Positions 1 through 9,915 of a DNA stretch of 64,000 bases are shown in pieces. Every line of letters starts with the position of its first letter. The stretch's first letter is position 1. This DNA is from Alkalibaculum sporogenes (GTDB lineage Bacteria; Bacillota; Clostridia; Eubacteriales; Alkalibacteraceae). The stretch is taken from positions 62,001 to 126,000 of the forward strand of contig NZ_WHNX01000008.1 in NCBI RefSeq assembly GCF_009362815.1, written 5' to 3'. A model generated the notes under the pieces. The model was not told where the DNA came from and made no database searches. It saw only the letters and a program-made list of their open reading frames with translations. A program made the position numbers and the translations under genes.

Positions 1-2223
1 GCTAATAATGGTATTTTATTCTTAGATGAAATACATAGATTACCCCCTAAAGGCCAGGAGATATTATTTACTCTTTTAGACAAAGGGAAGTTTAGAAGAC
101 TTGGTGAAACTTATAATGAGAGAAGTGCAAAAGTGCTTTTCCTGTGTGCAACTACCGAAAATATAGAGTCATCCCTTCTAATAAGCTTTAGACGAAGAAT
201 ACCTATGATTATTTCTATTCCCCCTCTAGAAGATCGTAGTTTAGAGGAAAAAATAGAGTTAGCATGCAACTTCTTTCAAGAGGAATGTAATAGGACAAAT
301 TTAAAGTTATTCGTAGATTCTAAGGTGCTAGAGGCCTTCGTATTAAAAAAGTATCAAGGCAATATTGGACAAATGAAAAGTGAAATTAAAGTAACGTGTG
401 CTAATGCATATGTCGATAATATAGGTAGAAAATCAAAAGAGATACATATAGGATTAAATGATATATTATATAATAATATTTTTAGTGAAGGATTGAATTT
501 TGAAAGTAGCAGTATGATTAAGATTAAGACGCTTATAAATGATAAGGTTTTCATGCCTTATATGAGTGAAAACAGTGTTATTACTAAGAAAATTATTACT
601 GAAAACTATGAAATTTCTAAGGATATTTACCAGCAAATTGAGGAAAAGTATTATGAAATAAAAAAACTTAATGTCGGACAGGAAGAAACGAAGAATATAC
701 TATGGACCTATGTATTAAATACATTTAATAGGATTGAATCAGATGCTGTAAGCAACAAAGAAGTTGATAGTGATGATATAGACAATCTTGTAGATAGAAA
801 ATTGATAAAACTGGTTAGTGAGTTTGTATCGTGTTTGCAGGACAAAAATTCAAGAATAGAAATTAATAAAAACATATTAAATCATTTGAGCATACATCTG
901 AACGAGGCAATAAAAAGAATAAATTTTAAACAAGTTATCATTAATCCTAACTTAAAAAAGATAATAAATGAATATAATGAAGAGTACAAAATAGCGAAAC
1001 TTTTGGTAGATAGAATAGAAAAAGAGTATCAAATTGTGATCCCCGATGATGAAGTTGGGTTTATAGCCATGTATATGAAAGCATTAAAAAAGACAGAAAT
1101 AACAGATGAGCGGATAGGGATAATAATTTTATCTCATGGTAAGGTTGCAAGTGAAATGGTATCAGTTGTAAATAAATTGATGAATGTAGATTTTCCAATT
1201 GCAATAGATATGCCTCTTAATGAAAGTCCTACAAAAATATTTGAAAGAACTATTGAAATTGCCAAAATAATTGATAACGGAAATGGGATTCTATTCTTTT
1301 CAGATATGGGTTCACTGCTAAATATAGGCGATGTTGTCTCAAAAAGAACTGGGATTAAAACTAGGACAATTGATCGTGTAGATATCGTTACTTTAATTGA
1401 AGCGGTACGGAAAGTTTATATATCTGAAGGGGCTCTTGACCACATATATTTTAATATAGTTAATTCTAGATATGCACTATGCCAAACCTATTCAACAAAT
1501 CAAAGCAAACCTTCTGTTATTGTAACACTGTGCTTAACAGGAAAAGGGTTAGCGGTTAAGATAAAACAAAGCTTGCTTGATGCATACAATGGTATAGAAA
1601 TAATAACAATTGGTATGATGAATGAAAAATTAGCTGAGAAAATGAAGCTTATTAAACAAAAATACAATATAATTGCTGCTATTGGAACAATGAATCCAAA
1701 TATTGAAGGAATAAATTATATTCAATATAGCGAGGATTTAATAAAGAGCAAGTATTTAGAGTTGTTGATTAATAAAGATTCAATTGATGTAAGAAAAAAT
1801 GTATTGAATAAAGACTTAATCATTGTCGATAAAATCTTTAAATCAAAAGCTGAACTTTTAGATTATACGTATTCACTTCTATATAATGGTTGTTATGTAA
1901 AAAAAGAATATATTAACTCATTAATCCAGAGAGAAGATATGAATACTACGTATGTTAAAGGAGGAATAGCTATACCTCATGGCATGCCAGCATATGTAAA
2001 TAAAACAACATTATTGATTGTAAAACTTAAAGAAAAAATTAACTGGGATAAGGAATGTCGGAAAGTAGATATGATATTTATGCCCGTAGTAAAAGAAAAT
2101 GATATTAAATTAATCAATACTTTGTTAAAAATTGTAAAATCAGTCGATATAGTTTCAAGTATAAAAAAGAGTAAGAGCAATGAGGAAATATATAAACTAA
2201 TTAGTGAAATTATTAATAAATAA
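1..2223 (+). CDS. LevR-type sigma-54-dependent activator with PRD and PTS domains (5' truncated by window edge)
   Basis: The reading frame is open from base 1, so the gene begins upstream. The first codons give a Walker B segment (GILFLDEIHRLPPKGQE) of a sigma-54 AAA+ domain. Next come a PRD (helical, near bases 950-1100), an EIIA-Man-like domain with its phosphorylatable His in LSHGKVASEM (about 1130-1160), a central region that could match an EIIB or second PRD, and a C-terminal EIIA-Fru-like segment with IAIPHGMP (about 1965-1990). This is the LevR/DctS-type architecture: an activator of sigma-54 promoters for PTS sugar operons, controlled by PTS phosphorylation. The N-terminal HTH and Walker A lie outside the window. 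Its target operon is not visible here, because everything downstream runs on the other strand. I infer the target is a PTS upstream or elsewhere. Confidence 0.85.
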   Translation, partial: ANNGILFLDEIHRLPPKGQEILFTLLDKGKFRRLGETYNERSAKVLFLCATTENIESSLLISFRRRIPMIISIPPLEDRSLEEKIELACNFFQEECNRTNLKLFVDSKVLEAFVLKKYQGNIGQMKSEIKVTCANAYVDNIGRKSKEIHIGLNDILYNNIFSEGLNFESSSMIKIKTLINDKVFMPYMSENSVITKKIITENYEISKDIYQQIEEKYYEIKKLNVGQEETKNILWTYVLNTFNRIESDAVSNKEVDSDDIDNLVDRKLIKLVSEFVSCLQDKNSRIEINKNILNHLSIHLNEAIKRINFKQVIINPNLKKIINEYNEEYKIAKLLVDRIEKEYQIVIPDDEVGFIAMYMKALKKTEITDERIGIIILSHGKVASEMVSVVNKLMNVDFPIAIDMPLNESPTKIFERTIEIAKIIDNGNGILFFSDMGSLLNIGDVVSKRTGIKTRTIDRVDIVTLIEAVRKVYISEGALDHIYFNIVNSRYALCQTYSTNQSKPSVIVTLCLTGKGLAVKIKQSLLDAYNGIEIITIGMMNEKLAEKMKLIKQKYNIIAAIGTMNPNIEGINYIQYSEDLIKSKYLELLINKDSIDVRKNVLNKDLIIVDKIFKSKAELLDYTYSLLYNGCYVKKEYINSLIQREDMNTTYVKGGIAIPHGMPAYVNKTTLLIVKLKEKINWDKECRKVDMIFMPVVKENDIKLINTLLKIVKSVDIVSSIKKSKSNEEIYKLISEIINK

Positions 2224-2313
2224 AAAATATCTAAGAAACATTATTAATAGTTAAAATATTTCATCATAAAGCAAGTGGTTCATATGATGTATAATGTTCA
2301 TATTGAGTAGGAT

Positions 2314-3735
2314 TCATGTATTATGGCTAACATCAAATATCTGGTTTTTATTAAGGTGGATAAGACGATTGCAAGTATTTTCAACTAATTCCATATCATG
2401 AGTGATGAGCAGTATGATAAATTTGAGTTTAGATAAGCGTTTAATTAAGTTGCTCACTTTCATCATATTTTCATAGTCTAACCCACTTGTTGGCTCATCA
2501 AGTATTAAAACTTTTTTATCAGATAGAATAGCAGTAGCTATGGCTAAACGTTGTTTTTGTCCACCAGATAATACTTGAGGATGTATGTTTTTATACTTAT
2601 ACAAATCCAGTGCATGTAAAACTTCGTAAATCCTTTCCTTATTTATATTAGCATTTCCAAGGAGACACTCATTTTCTAAGCTCTCGCTAAAGAGCTGATG
2701 GTTAACATCCTGCATGACCATATAGCTTAGTTTTTTGCGCCGTTTTGTATTTAATTGATGTCCGTTCAGAAAGATTTTTCCCGATTTTTGATTATCAAGA
2801 CCGCAGATACATCTAGCTAAAGTAGATTTGCCCATTCCGTTTTTGCCTACGAGAGCAGTTACTTGGTCGGAGTGAAGTTCAAAATTGATATTTTCTAGTA
2901 CAATTTGTTTTCCATAAGCAAGATTAAGATTTTCTATCTTGAGTGTATGTTTAGAATCATGTTGAGATAACTCCTGTTGAATCTTATTAGAATCTAGAGC
3001 AATTAAACTTCGAAGCCCCATAATCTTTCGCATATTTTCATCCATATCAAAAAATTCATCTCCAGATAGATCTCTTTTGATTGTTCCATCTTCTATAAAC
3101 AAGACTCGATCAACAACACTTATTAAATAGGAGATACGGTGTTCGGCAATGATTATAGTTTTTCCTTGATTTTTTAGTTTCGAAATTATATCACCTATTA
3201 TCTTCATTGTTTGTAAATCTAAATTAGCGGAAGGTTCATCAAGTACAATTATTTCAGCTTGAGATGCGTAGGCACAAGCAAAGGCAATGATTTGCTTTTC
3301 ACCGCCTGACATTTGGAGCATGCTTTTTTTAAGAAGATGATGGATTCGGAGTTGATTTACTGTTTGTCTTAGAATCTTATCTATGAGATCCAAAGCAATA
3401 CCTTGGTTTTCCAAAGAAAATACAATTTCGCTTTCTGCATCTAAGTTGAAAAATTGTGTTTTAGGATTCTGAAATACACTTGCTACACTTTTAGATAATT
3501 CATAAATAGGCATTTCATCAACGCTTTGTCCGTTCACATAGGCTACATTTGTTTTTTTACCAGTTATAAAGTGAGGAATCAGACCGTTAATCAGTTTAGT
3601 AATAGTTGTTTTTCCACATCCGCTTCTGCCACAGAGCAAGATACATTCACCATTTTTTATATCTATTTGAATATCACGTACACCAGATTCTGATCTGTCC
3701 CCATAAGTGTAAGATATATTATCTAATTTAATCAT
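2314..3735 (-). CDS. ECF transporter ATPase, two ABC domains fused (EcfA1-EcfA2 type)
   Basis: The 473-residue protein carries two complete ABC domains in tandem. The N-terminal half has Walker A (LCGRSGCGKTTITKL, about 33-47), signature MSGGEKQ and Walker B IIVLDEPSANLD. The C-terminal half has Walker A (LVGKNGMGKSTLARC, about 292-306), LSGGQKQRLAI and VLILDEPTSGLD. This is the fused energising ATPase of an energy-coupling factor importer, working at the inner face of the membrane with the T and S proteins encoded just upstream. It is the last gene of a leftward operon, 31 bp after the T component. Such fused ATPases are common in the MptD/Trep_Strep ECF group. The substrate is not evident from sequence. 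Confidence 0.9.
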   Translation of the reverse strand: MIKLDNISYTYGDRSESGVRDIQIDIKNGECILLCGRSGCGKTTITKLINGLIPHFITGKKTNVAYVNGQSVDEMPIYELSKSVASVFQNPKTQFFNLDAESEIVFSLENQGIALDLIDKILRQTVNQLRIHHLLKKSMLQMSGGEKQIIAFACAYASQAEIIVLDEPSANLDLQTMKIIGDIISKLKNQGKTIIIAEHRISYLISVVDRVLFIEDGTIKRDLSGDEFFDMDENMRKIMGLRSLIALDSNKIQQELSQHDSKHTLKIENLNLAYGKQIVLENINFELHSDQVTALVGKNGMGKSTLARCICGLDNQKSGKIFLNGHQLNTKRRKKLSYMVMQDVNHQLFSESLENECLLGNANINKERIYEVLHALDLYKYKNIHPQVLSGGQKQRLAIATAILSDKKVLILDEPTSGLDYENMMKVSNLIKRLSKLKFIILLITHDMELVENTCNRLIHLNKNQIFDVSHNT

Positions 3736-3766
3736 GTAAAATTTCCTCTCTTTCTAAACAGAATAT

Positions 3767-4438
3767 CTATAATATTCCTAAGTTTATTGATATGGAAGTC
3801 ATAATAAGTAAAAGTGACAAGACCATGACAATATAATCTGATATTGCAAGTTTTTGATAGCCACGATAAGTACCAGGAGTAGGGTTATCAATGCCACGAG
3901 TAATAGCTGCGGCTGTTAATTCATCTGCAGTCTTAGATGCTGATATAAGAAGTGGAACACAGTAACATTCTATTTTTTGAATAAAGCCATCTATCTTACG
4001 CATACTCATAGCGTCATGTATATGTCTGAATTCTTCGCCAATTGAAGGAAAATACCGGAGCGTTACAGCAAGTGTAATAGTAATGGATTTTGGTATGTTC
4101 ATTTTTGTCATAGTGGCAATAAGTTGGCTAACTTTTGTAGTACTAATGATTAGCAATAAAACCATAAACAAAGGGAATACAATACGCAGTCGTACGACAG
4201 GAATAGATGTAATCATCGCTACGGTACTGGGAAGTACCGGTAGCAAAAAAAGTTGAGCCAATACTAACGCGGTATACGTCAATACTAATTTATAGTTAAA
4301 GACATCTTTACATGACAATAACTGTATTATGCTAATTAGGATGACCATTGAAATTTCAAAGGTAATAGAATTGGCAATAAACGAGCTAATACTGACTGTA
4401 AGTAGGAGCAATAGTTTGGCTCTAATATCTAAGTGCAT
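3767..4438 (-). CDS. ECF transporter transmembrane component T (EcfT/CbiQ family)
   Basis: A 223-residue polytopic protein with about five hydrophobic segments. A conserved cytoplasmic region (about 125-175) contains RYFPSIGEEFRHIHDAMSMR and a later AAITRGIDNP segment, matching the coupling helices with the Ala-Arg-Gly signature of EcfT proteins. It links the paired ATPase domains (next gene downstream) to the substrate-binding S component (immediately upstream, abutting without a gap). It is embedded in an operon with two exporter-type ABC proteins and a TetR regulator. Assignment rests on the coupling motif, size and neighbours. Confidence 0.88.
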   Translation of the reverse strand: MHLDIRAKLLLLLTVSISSFIANSITFEISMVILISIIQLLSCKDVFNYKLVLTYTALVLAQLFLLPVLPSTVAMITSIPVVRLRIVFPLFMVLLLIISTTKVSQLIATMTKMNIPKSITITLAVTLRYFPSIGEEFRHIHDAMSMRKIDGFIQKIECYCVPLLISASKTADELTAAAITRGIDNPTPGTYRGYQKLAISDYIVMVLSLLLIMTSISINLGIL

Positions 4439-5035
4439 TTATAAAATTCCTGCCTTCTCTAAATGCCGTTTTAAAATAAAGCGGCCAAAACAAATACCTA
4501 TCAAGGCTGATACGATGGTGCCTAGAATATTTAATATCCAGTTAGAATAGGTTAGAATGTCATACAATTGCTCAACATAATTAGCATCAAGGCCACTTTT
4601 GAGCATACCGTCTAGATAGTTCGCTGTATCTGTGAACATACGAAAGCTGCCGCCAATAGCGAGACCCAAAGTTGAATAAACAATATAGCTGTAGGCAATT
4701 CGCCAAAATCGCACTTTGTCATTCCACAGAATTGCCTCGGAAATTAGCGCAGCGATTAGAACGGATAGGCCCGTGATGATACCTTCTACACCAGATATCA
4801 GCAAAAATAGTGCGGGAATAATGCTAAAAAGCAGTACTACACCCCTTTTCTTTATTTTTACAACTATAAGTATGTATAAAACGCCATTTAATAGCGCAGC
4901 CAAGGGCGCATAAAACAACATGGTGTGTGGAGTAAGGTTAGCTATGGTTGAAATCAGCATAAAAATTAATGAAATTGCACTAAAAATACCACAAGTGATA
5001 AAGTCTTTTGTTGCAAGTTTGTTTTCTTTATTCAT
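4439..5035 (-). CDS. ECF transporter substrate-binding S component, MptD/Trep_Strep family
   Basis: A 198-residue integral membrane protein with about six hydrophobic segments and no soluble domain. The N-terminus (MNKENKLATKDFITCGIFSAI) resembles the start of MptD-family S components, which precede T and A genes in Firmicutes. Its start codon overlaps the end of the upstream ABC exporter gene by 8 bp and its stop abuts the T gene, so the three are translationally linked. The family has been proposed to carry metals, metallophores or vitamins, but no ligand can be read from this sequence. Co-expression with two exporter-fold ABC subunits is the main functional clue. Confidence 0.8.
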   Translation of the reverse strand: MNKENKLATKDFITCGIFSAISLIFMLISTIANLTPHTMLFYAPLAALLNGVLYILIVVKIKKRGVVLLFSIIPALFLLISGVEGIITGLSVLIAALISEAILWNDKVRFWRIAYSYIVYSTLGLAIGGSFRMFTDTANYLDGMLKSGLDANYVEQLYDILTYSNWILNILGTIVSALIGICFGRFILKRHLEKAGIL

Positions 5036-6797
5036 ATTTTTTCTCCTTTAACTGAATATTATTTTGAACTGTCCATTCTTGTGCTTTTTTCTGTTCATCA
5101 AACATACGAGCATACCAACCTTTTTTTTCAAGGAGTGTTTTATGGTTACCTGATTCGATAATCTCACCTTTATCCAGTACAAGAATATTATTGGCATTGA
5201 TTATTGTACCAAGTCTATGGGCTATAACCAATACCGTTTTATTTTTCATGAGTCTATCAAAGGCGTGCTGTATTTCAGTTTCATTATCTGCATCTAGGCT
5301 AGATGTTGTTTCGTCCAGTAGTACAATTGGTGCATCTTTGAGTAATGCTCTGGCGATGGAAATACGTTGTTTTTCTCCCCCAGATAATGTAGAACCACCT
5401 TCACCGATTATAGTGTCATAGCCATTTTCCATTTTAGTAATAAAATTATGGCAATGGGCTTCTTTTGCAGCAGCAATGACTTCATCTTTGGTAGCACTTG
5501 CTTTTCCAACTTTTATATTATTTAACACTGTGTCGTTTAGTAAATAGACGTCTTGAAATACCACCGCCATATGTTTGGTTAATGCATCAGGCGCAAATTG
5601 TCGGATATCTTCACCGTCTATGGTTATGCTACCTGATGAGACATCCCAAAAGCGAGATATAAGACTTACTATTGTCGTTTTTCCTGATCCGGATGGTCCA
5701 ATCAATGCAGTTGTTGTACTATTATCGGCAGAAAATGATATGTTTTTGAGTACATCTACCTTATCAGTATATTGGAAAGATACGTTATTAAAGCTAAGGT
5801 TATAACTGTTAAAATCCGCATGATCTTTTTTGTATGAAAAGGGTTCTTCTGAAAGAATAGATATCATATTTTCGGAAGCTTTTGTGAGTGATCTAACTTG
5901 TGGATATAAGGAACTTAAGGAATTCATAGTACTGCTAATGGATATGGAAAGCAACAAAATTACAAGAAAATTTGTTGAATGCATATTCTGTTGTGTAAGT
6001 AGGTAAGTACCAATAATCAATGACATAGGCACAATAAAAGATGTTATTGTGGAAAAACTCATAGTATATGGTAGTATAGTAAGTTCTGCATGAGTGGATT
6101 CTTTTTTTAGAACACTTAGTGAATTGTCAAGCCTTTCAAATCCCTCGCCAGTAAGATTATAAAGTCGGAATGTTTTAATACCATTTATGTACTCTACGAT
6201 CATTGAAATTACATTTTGTGAACTTGTACGTAGTTTTTTAGAATTTCTTGCTGCAATTTTTCCCGAAAGAGATAAGAGTGGAAAAGCCACGACTACAATA
6301 ATTCCAAGGGTAAGTCCATATCTCCAATCTATGGCAAAAGATATAATAAGCGACATAAGCGTAAAAATAACAACTTTTACAAAATCACATAAGCAGTGTG
6401 TGATAATAGTTTCAAAGTCGCTTATATCCGTAGCGAGTGTACTGTTGAGCCTACCAATACTATTTTTATTAAAAAAGCCTAAATTTAAACTACGAATATG
6501 ATTTCCAATTTGTAGGCGTAATTTTTTTGATATTTCAGGTCCTCGGCATTGTGCTTGTGTATATCCAATACCGTGTATGATTAATCGAGCAAAGAATATG
6601 GAAATCATAATTAGAGAATATGTTTTCAACACATCAAATGTAAATGTACCTGCTGCTAAACCCATGAATGCAAAAATCATAATACCATACATAGATGAGT
6701 TTAATAATGAATCTACCATAGATAGAATAACAGGTGAAATGAGTCTTCGAACATCACTACCTGCAAGTTGTTTTATATATTTTATAATAGAAATCAT
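5028..6797 (-). CDS. ABC transporter, fused membrane and ATPase domains (exporter fold), subunit 2
   Basis: About 589 residues: an N-terminal six-helix ABC membrane domain followed by an ATPase domain with Walker A (ALIGPSGSGKTTIVSL), signature TLSGGEKQRISIARAL, Walker B IVLLDETTSSLD and the H-loop VIAHRL. I place the start at the internal ATG (bases 6797-6795). It follows AAAGGAGG at a good distance and overlaps the upstream stop as ATGA; a longer in-frame start exists 13 codons upstream. With the preceding gene it should form a heterodimer, as in YbtPQ/IrtAB-like pairs or MdlAB. Such pairs include both exporters and siderophore importers. Linkage to an ECF module makes import or export of a small metallophore or vitamin-like compound plausible (inference). 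Confidence 0.88.
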   Translation of the reverse strand: MISIIKYIKQLAGSDVRRLISPVILSMVDSLLNSSMYGIMIFAFMGLAAGTFTFDVLKTYSLIMISIFFARLIIHGIGYTQAQCRGPEISKKLRLQIGNHIRSLNLGFFNKNSIGRLNSTLATDISDFETIITHCLCDFVKVVIFTLMSLIISFAIDWRYGLTLGIIVVVAFPLLSLSGKIAARNSKKLRTSSQNVISMIVEYINGIKTFRLYNLTGEGFERLDNSLSVLKKESTHAELTILPYTMSFSTITSFIVPMSLIIGTYLLTQQNMHSTNFLVILLLSISISSTMNSLSSLYPQVRSLTKASENMISILSEEPFSYKKDHADFNSYNLSFNNVSFQYTDKVDVLKNISFSADNSTTTALIGPSGSGKTTIVSLISRFWDVSSGSITIDGEDIRQFAPDALTKHMAVVFQDVYLLNDTVLNNIKVGKASATKDEVIAAAKEAHCHNFITKMENGYDTIIGEGGSTLSGGEKQRISIARALLKDAPIVLLDETTSSLDADNETEIQHAFDRLMKNKTVLVIAHRLGTIINANNILVLDKGEIIESGNHKTLLEKKGWYARMFDEQKKAQEWTVQNNIQLKEKKYE

Positions 6798-8560
6798 AAA
6801 GCTCGTACCTCCTTTTGGCTTGTATAAGTTTGCCACATATTTGAGTATAATCCGCCCTTCTCAAGTAGTGTATGATGTGTTCCAATTTCTTTTATCTCTC
6901 CTTCATCAAATACGCATATCTGGTCGGCATGTACGATAGTGTGCAATCGATGGGCAATCATAATAGTAGTTTTTCCAACTAAAAGATTGTTTAAAGCAAG
7001 TTGGATTTTATGCTCGTTCTCAATATCAGTAAAACTAGTTGCTTCATCAAATATGATTATAGGTGCATTTTTTAATATAGCACGAGCGATGCATATTCTT
7101 TGTTTTTCTCCTCCAGACATCTTAATGCCTTCAGCTGATAAATCGGTGTCATATTTTTTTGGGAGACTCATAATAAAATCATGTATCTGAGCTGCTTTAG
7201 CTGCGGCTTCAATATCTTCTTTTGAAGCGCTTGTTTTTCCAATTGAAATATTATGATATACTGTGTCACCTAGGATAAATGTTTCCTGAAATACGAAAGA
7301 TACAAGATCCATGAGATTTTTATTTTGAATATTATAAATTGGGATACCGTCAATTGTAATTGTACCACTGTCAAGATCCCAATATCGTGGAATAAGTTGT
7401 GCAGCTGTTGTTTTGCCAGCTCCAGATGCTCCGACAAAAGCTGTTAGGCTCCCCTTCTTTAAGCAACAACTTACATCCCGTAATACTTCCTTTTTACCAT
7501 ATGAAAATCTCACACGATTAAAATTCACATCATAATTACCTGTATCGCAAAGTGTAAGATTTCCACTTTTAATTACGGGTATATCCATAACTTCCTTAAT
7601 ACGATCAATGCCAGAGGCTATTTGACTAAATATTTGCACGAAGTTAATTAAATTGCTATAAGAAGACAAGAATACGATGCTCATAATTACAAAGAATATA
7701 TAAGATGACAAATCTAAAGAGTCAGTTAAGTATAAATAACCCCCAAGAGGCAAAGTGAAAAATATACCTGATTCCAAAATGACATTGCAAATCCCACGGA
7801 TAGGTGCGAACTTTGAAGCAACACTCGTCCAAAATACATTAAAGTCATCGATAGTATCGGAATAATTTTGATATGAATCAGCAGTGAGATTGAATGTTTT
7901 CATAACTGGCATACCATTTACAAGTTGCATAATAACGGAATTTAATTTTCCCAATAATCTAGACATCTCTGGCATGAGTGGCTTGGCGATTATACCCATA
8001 ATTACTTGTAAAATAACTGTTAGTGTAATAGGTATAAGAAGGATTAAAGCCATTGGAAGGCTTACAGTTAAAAGATAGATAAAAACTGTAATAGGAACTA
8101 CTATTGCTACCACGATATCAGGTATTTGATGGGCGAGAAATACTTCAATGCGTTCCACGTCTTCAACTAGTATTTTTTTAATTTCTCCTGAACTGTTGTC
8201 GGTGAAGAAACCGAGATTGATTTCACCAATGTGTTCACTGATACGCCGTCTAACCAAATACAATGTATTATATGCACCTATGTGTGTTAATGCAAGTGAA
8301 ATAGCTTGAAATATAAACCGAAAAATAATGAAAATTGTAGCTGTAATTCCATAGTTCATTGCAATGCGCATATCTCCAGTCTGATTGAACACAAACAATA
8401 TGGTCTTAAATACCATCATGTATGGGACAAAAGTGCATAATCCTGATAAAACACTGAAAAAGATGGCAATGTTAAGTGATTTTTTATTGTGGTCTGCTAA
8501 AGAGAACAGATAGCTAATACCTGTGGATGATTTTTTACCGGATTCTTTTTTTTGGCTCAT
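6794..8560 (-). CDS. ABC transporter, fused membrane and ATPase domains (exporter fold), subunit 1
   Basis: About 588 residues with an N-terminal type-1 exporter membrane domain and a C-terminal ATPase: Walker A (AFVGASGAGKTTAAQL), signature KMSGGEKQRICIARAI, Walker B IIIFDEATSFTD and H-loop MIAHRL. The chosen ATG is preceded by GAGGAGG at 6 nt; a longer version adds five residues without a better ribosome site. The Walker B is followed by SFTD instead of the usual SALD. It is the first transporter gene after the TetR repressor (55 bp gap) and is coupled to its partner by an ATGA overlap, so the two are probably made in equal amounts as a heterodimer. Confidence 0.88.
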   Translation of the reverse strand: MSQKKESGKKSSTGISYLFSLADHNKKSLNIAIFFSVLSGLCTFVPYMMVFKTILFVFNQTGDMRIAMNYGITATIFIIFRFIFQAISLALTHIGAYNTLYLVRRRISEHIGEINLGFFTDNSSGEIKKILVEDVERIEVFLAHQIPDIVVAIVVPITVFIYLLTVSLPMALILLIPITLTVILQVIMGIIAKPLMPEMSRLLGKLNSVIMQLVNGMPVMKTFNLTADSYQNYSDTIDDFNVFWTSVASKFAPIRGICNVILESGIFFTLPLGGYLYLTDSLDLSSYIFFVIMSIVFLSSYSNLINFVQIFSQIASGIDRIKEVMDIPVIKSGNLTLCDTGNYDVNFNRVRFSYGKKEVLRDVSCCLKKGSLTAFVGASGAGKTTAAQLIPRYWDLDSGTITIDGIPIYNIQNKNLMDLVSFVFQETFILGDTVYHNISIGKTSASKEDIEAAAKAAQIHDFIMSLPKKYDTDLSAEGIKMSGGEKQRICIARAILKNAPIIIFDEATSFTDIENEHKIQLALNNLLVGKTTIMIAHRLHTIVHADQICVFDEGEIKEIGTHHTLLEKGGLYSNMWQTYTSQKEVRAL

Positions 8561-8630
8561 GTTTAACCTCCTCAATTAATAAAAATTACAAGTTAGAAGT
8601 CTCTAACTGTGGGGCGAAAAAAAGTAGATA

Positions 8631-9224
8631 TTATCTACTTTCATTAAAGATAAACGAAAACATCAAATCAAACAAAGCGTCTAGGGTACGGTCTAAAGCG
8701 TCTTCATGTAACACATCTTTGCCTTCCTGTACCATGGCAAGTATTTTCATGAGGTTGGCGATGAGCTTATAATCAATATCAGATTGAATACCTTCAATAC
8801 GTCCCAAAAGGGCGTTTGCTGCGTTTTTTTCTTTGTTATCGTCAATAAAATATTCTTTAGGTAGAGCTGCTTGTAATTTATTCTCATCTTCCTGTGTGAG
8901 ATGCTGATAAATGGAATTTGGATTACAGAAGAGAGTTCTCAATAATTCCTTTCCTTCCGAAACGGAGACCTTTTCGCGCCCACTTAAAACAGTATCAAAA
9001 TGCTTCCAAAATTTTTCGCGTTGAAGTAAAATAATCTCGTATACAAACATTTCTTTTGAATGAAAAAAGTTGTAAAACGTGCTCTTTTTTAATCCAACAG
9101 CCTCCATAATTTTATCAACAGATGTGTGGGTCATACCATATTCTTTGATAAGGGAGAAGCCTGCATCAAGCATCTTAATTCTCATTTCTTCTCTTTCTAA
9201 AGATGTAAAAATTTTAGGTGTCAT
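8631..9224 (-). CDS. TetR/AcrR family transcriptional regulator
   Basis: A 197-residue protein with an N-terminal TetR helix-turn-helix (about 12-58) and a ligand-binding domain of no recognisable subfamily. The recognition region reads TSVDKIMEAVGLKKSTFYNFFHSKE. The start is supported by AAAGGAAGG upstream. It is the first gene of the leftward operon with the ABC heterodimer and ECF importer, so it most likely represses its own operon and responds to the transported compound. An imperfect 21-bp palindrome lies about 40 bp upstream of its start codon and is a good candidate operator. Confidence 0.88.
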   Translation of the reverse strand: MTPKIFTSLEREEMRIKMLDAGFSLIKEYGMTHTSVDKIMEAVGLKKSTFYNFFHSKEMFVYEIILLQREKFWKHFDTVLSGREKVSVSEGKELLRTLFCNPNSIYQHLTQEDENKLQAALPKEYFIDDNKEKNAANALLGRIEGIQSDIDYKLIANLMKILAMVQEGKDVLHEDALDRTLDALFDLMFSFIFNESR

Positions 9225-9263
9225 AAAAACCTTCCTTTAACGACTAAAACTATTTGATAAAAC

Positions 9264-9284
9264 GACTATTTATAATAAATGGTC
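9264..9284. promoter_or_regulatory. Candidate TetR operator palindrome
   Basis: A 21-bp inverted repeat with arms GACTATTTAT and ATAAATGGTC around a central A (one mismatch between arms). It sits in the 5' region of the leftward TetR gene, between its start codon and the divergent space. Position and symmetry fit an autoregulatory TetR site; no binding data are available. Confidence 0.5.
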
Positions 9285-9369
9285 ATTTAATATATTAGCA
9301 CTCTCTCTTTCATATGTCAAGAGAGTTAATCCTAAAAATCGATTAACTAATAAAGGATATGAGTATATT

Positions 9370-9915
9370 TTAAAATTTATGGTAGTTTTCCGCATCTTCT
9401 TTTGTTTTATGAACTGTACCATGTGGATGTTCAGGTGGTGCATAAATAGAGTATAATTTAAGTGGCTTATATCCTGTATTAATCAAATTATGCCATTTGC
9501 CTGCAGGTATAAATATTGCATAATCATCGTAGATGTTTTCTTGAAAATCCAACTTATTTTTTTCATCACCCATTTTAACTATTCCTTGGCCCTCTTCAAT
9601 ACGTATAAATTGATCGTGATCATGGTGAACTTCTAAGCCTATGTCATCTCTAACATTGATGCTCATTAAAGTTAGTTGCAAATATTCTCCTGTCCATAAT
9701 GCTGTTCGAAAAGTATTGTTTTGTTTAGTAGCTTCCTCAATATTCACTACATATGGTTTTGGTCCATAGTCCTTTATTTTTATTAACGGTTTTGGAAAGT
9801 TTGAATAGTCAATTGGTGAGTTGTTCCAGCAAGGATATTGGTATGAATTGTAGTCATTATACATTGGTTGGTTACTCCAATAAGAGGACTGATATGGTTT
9901 ATAATTATTATTCAT
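9370..9915 (-). CDS. Cupin-domain protein
   Basis: About 181 residues. The N-terminal third (about 1-50) is rich in Tyr, Asn, Pro and Gln (MNNNYKPYQSSYWSNQPMYN), low-complexity and probably disordered, like spore-coat-associated proteins. The rest is a single cupin barrel with motif 1 HHDHDQFIRIEEGQG and motif 2 PAGKWHNLIN, which supply His/Glu ligands for a metal. It ends with a PEHPHGTVHKT tail typical of a Clostridia/Bacillus mannose-6-phosphate-isomerase-like cupin family. I choose the internal ATG preceded by AAAGGAAT; a start 12 codons upstream also exists. It is divergent from the AraC regulator. Substrate unknown. Confidence 0.75.
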   Translation of the reverse strand: MNNNYKPYQSSYWSNQPMYNDYNSYQYPCWNNSPIDYSNFPKPLIKIKDYGPKPYVVNIEEATKQNNTFRTALWTGEYLQLTLMSINVRDDIGLEVHHDHDQFIRIEEGQGIVKMGDEKNKLDFQENIYDDYAIFIPAGKWHNLINTGYKPLKLYSIYAPPEHPHGTVHKTKEDAENYHKF

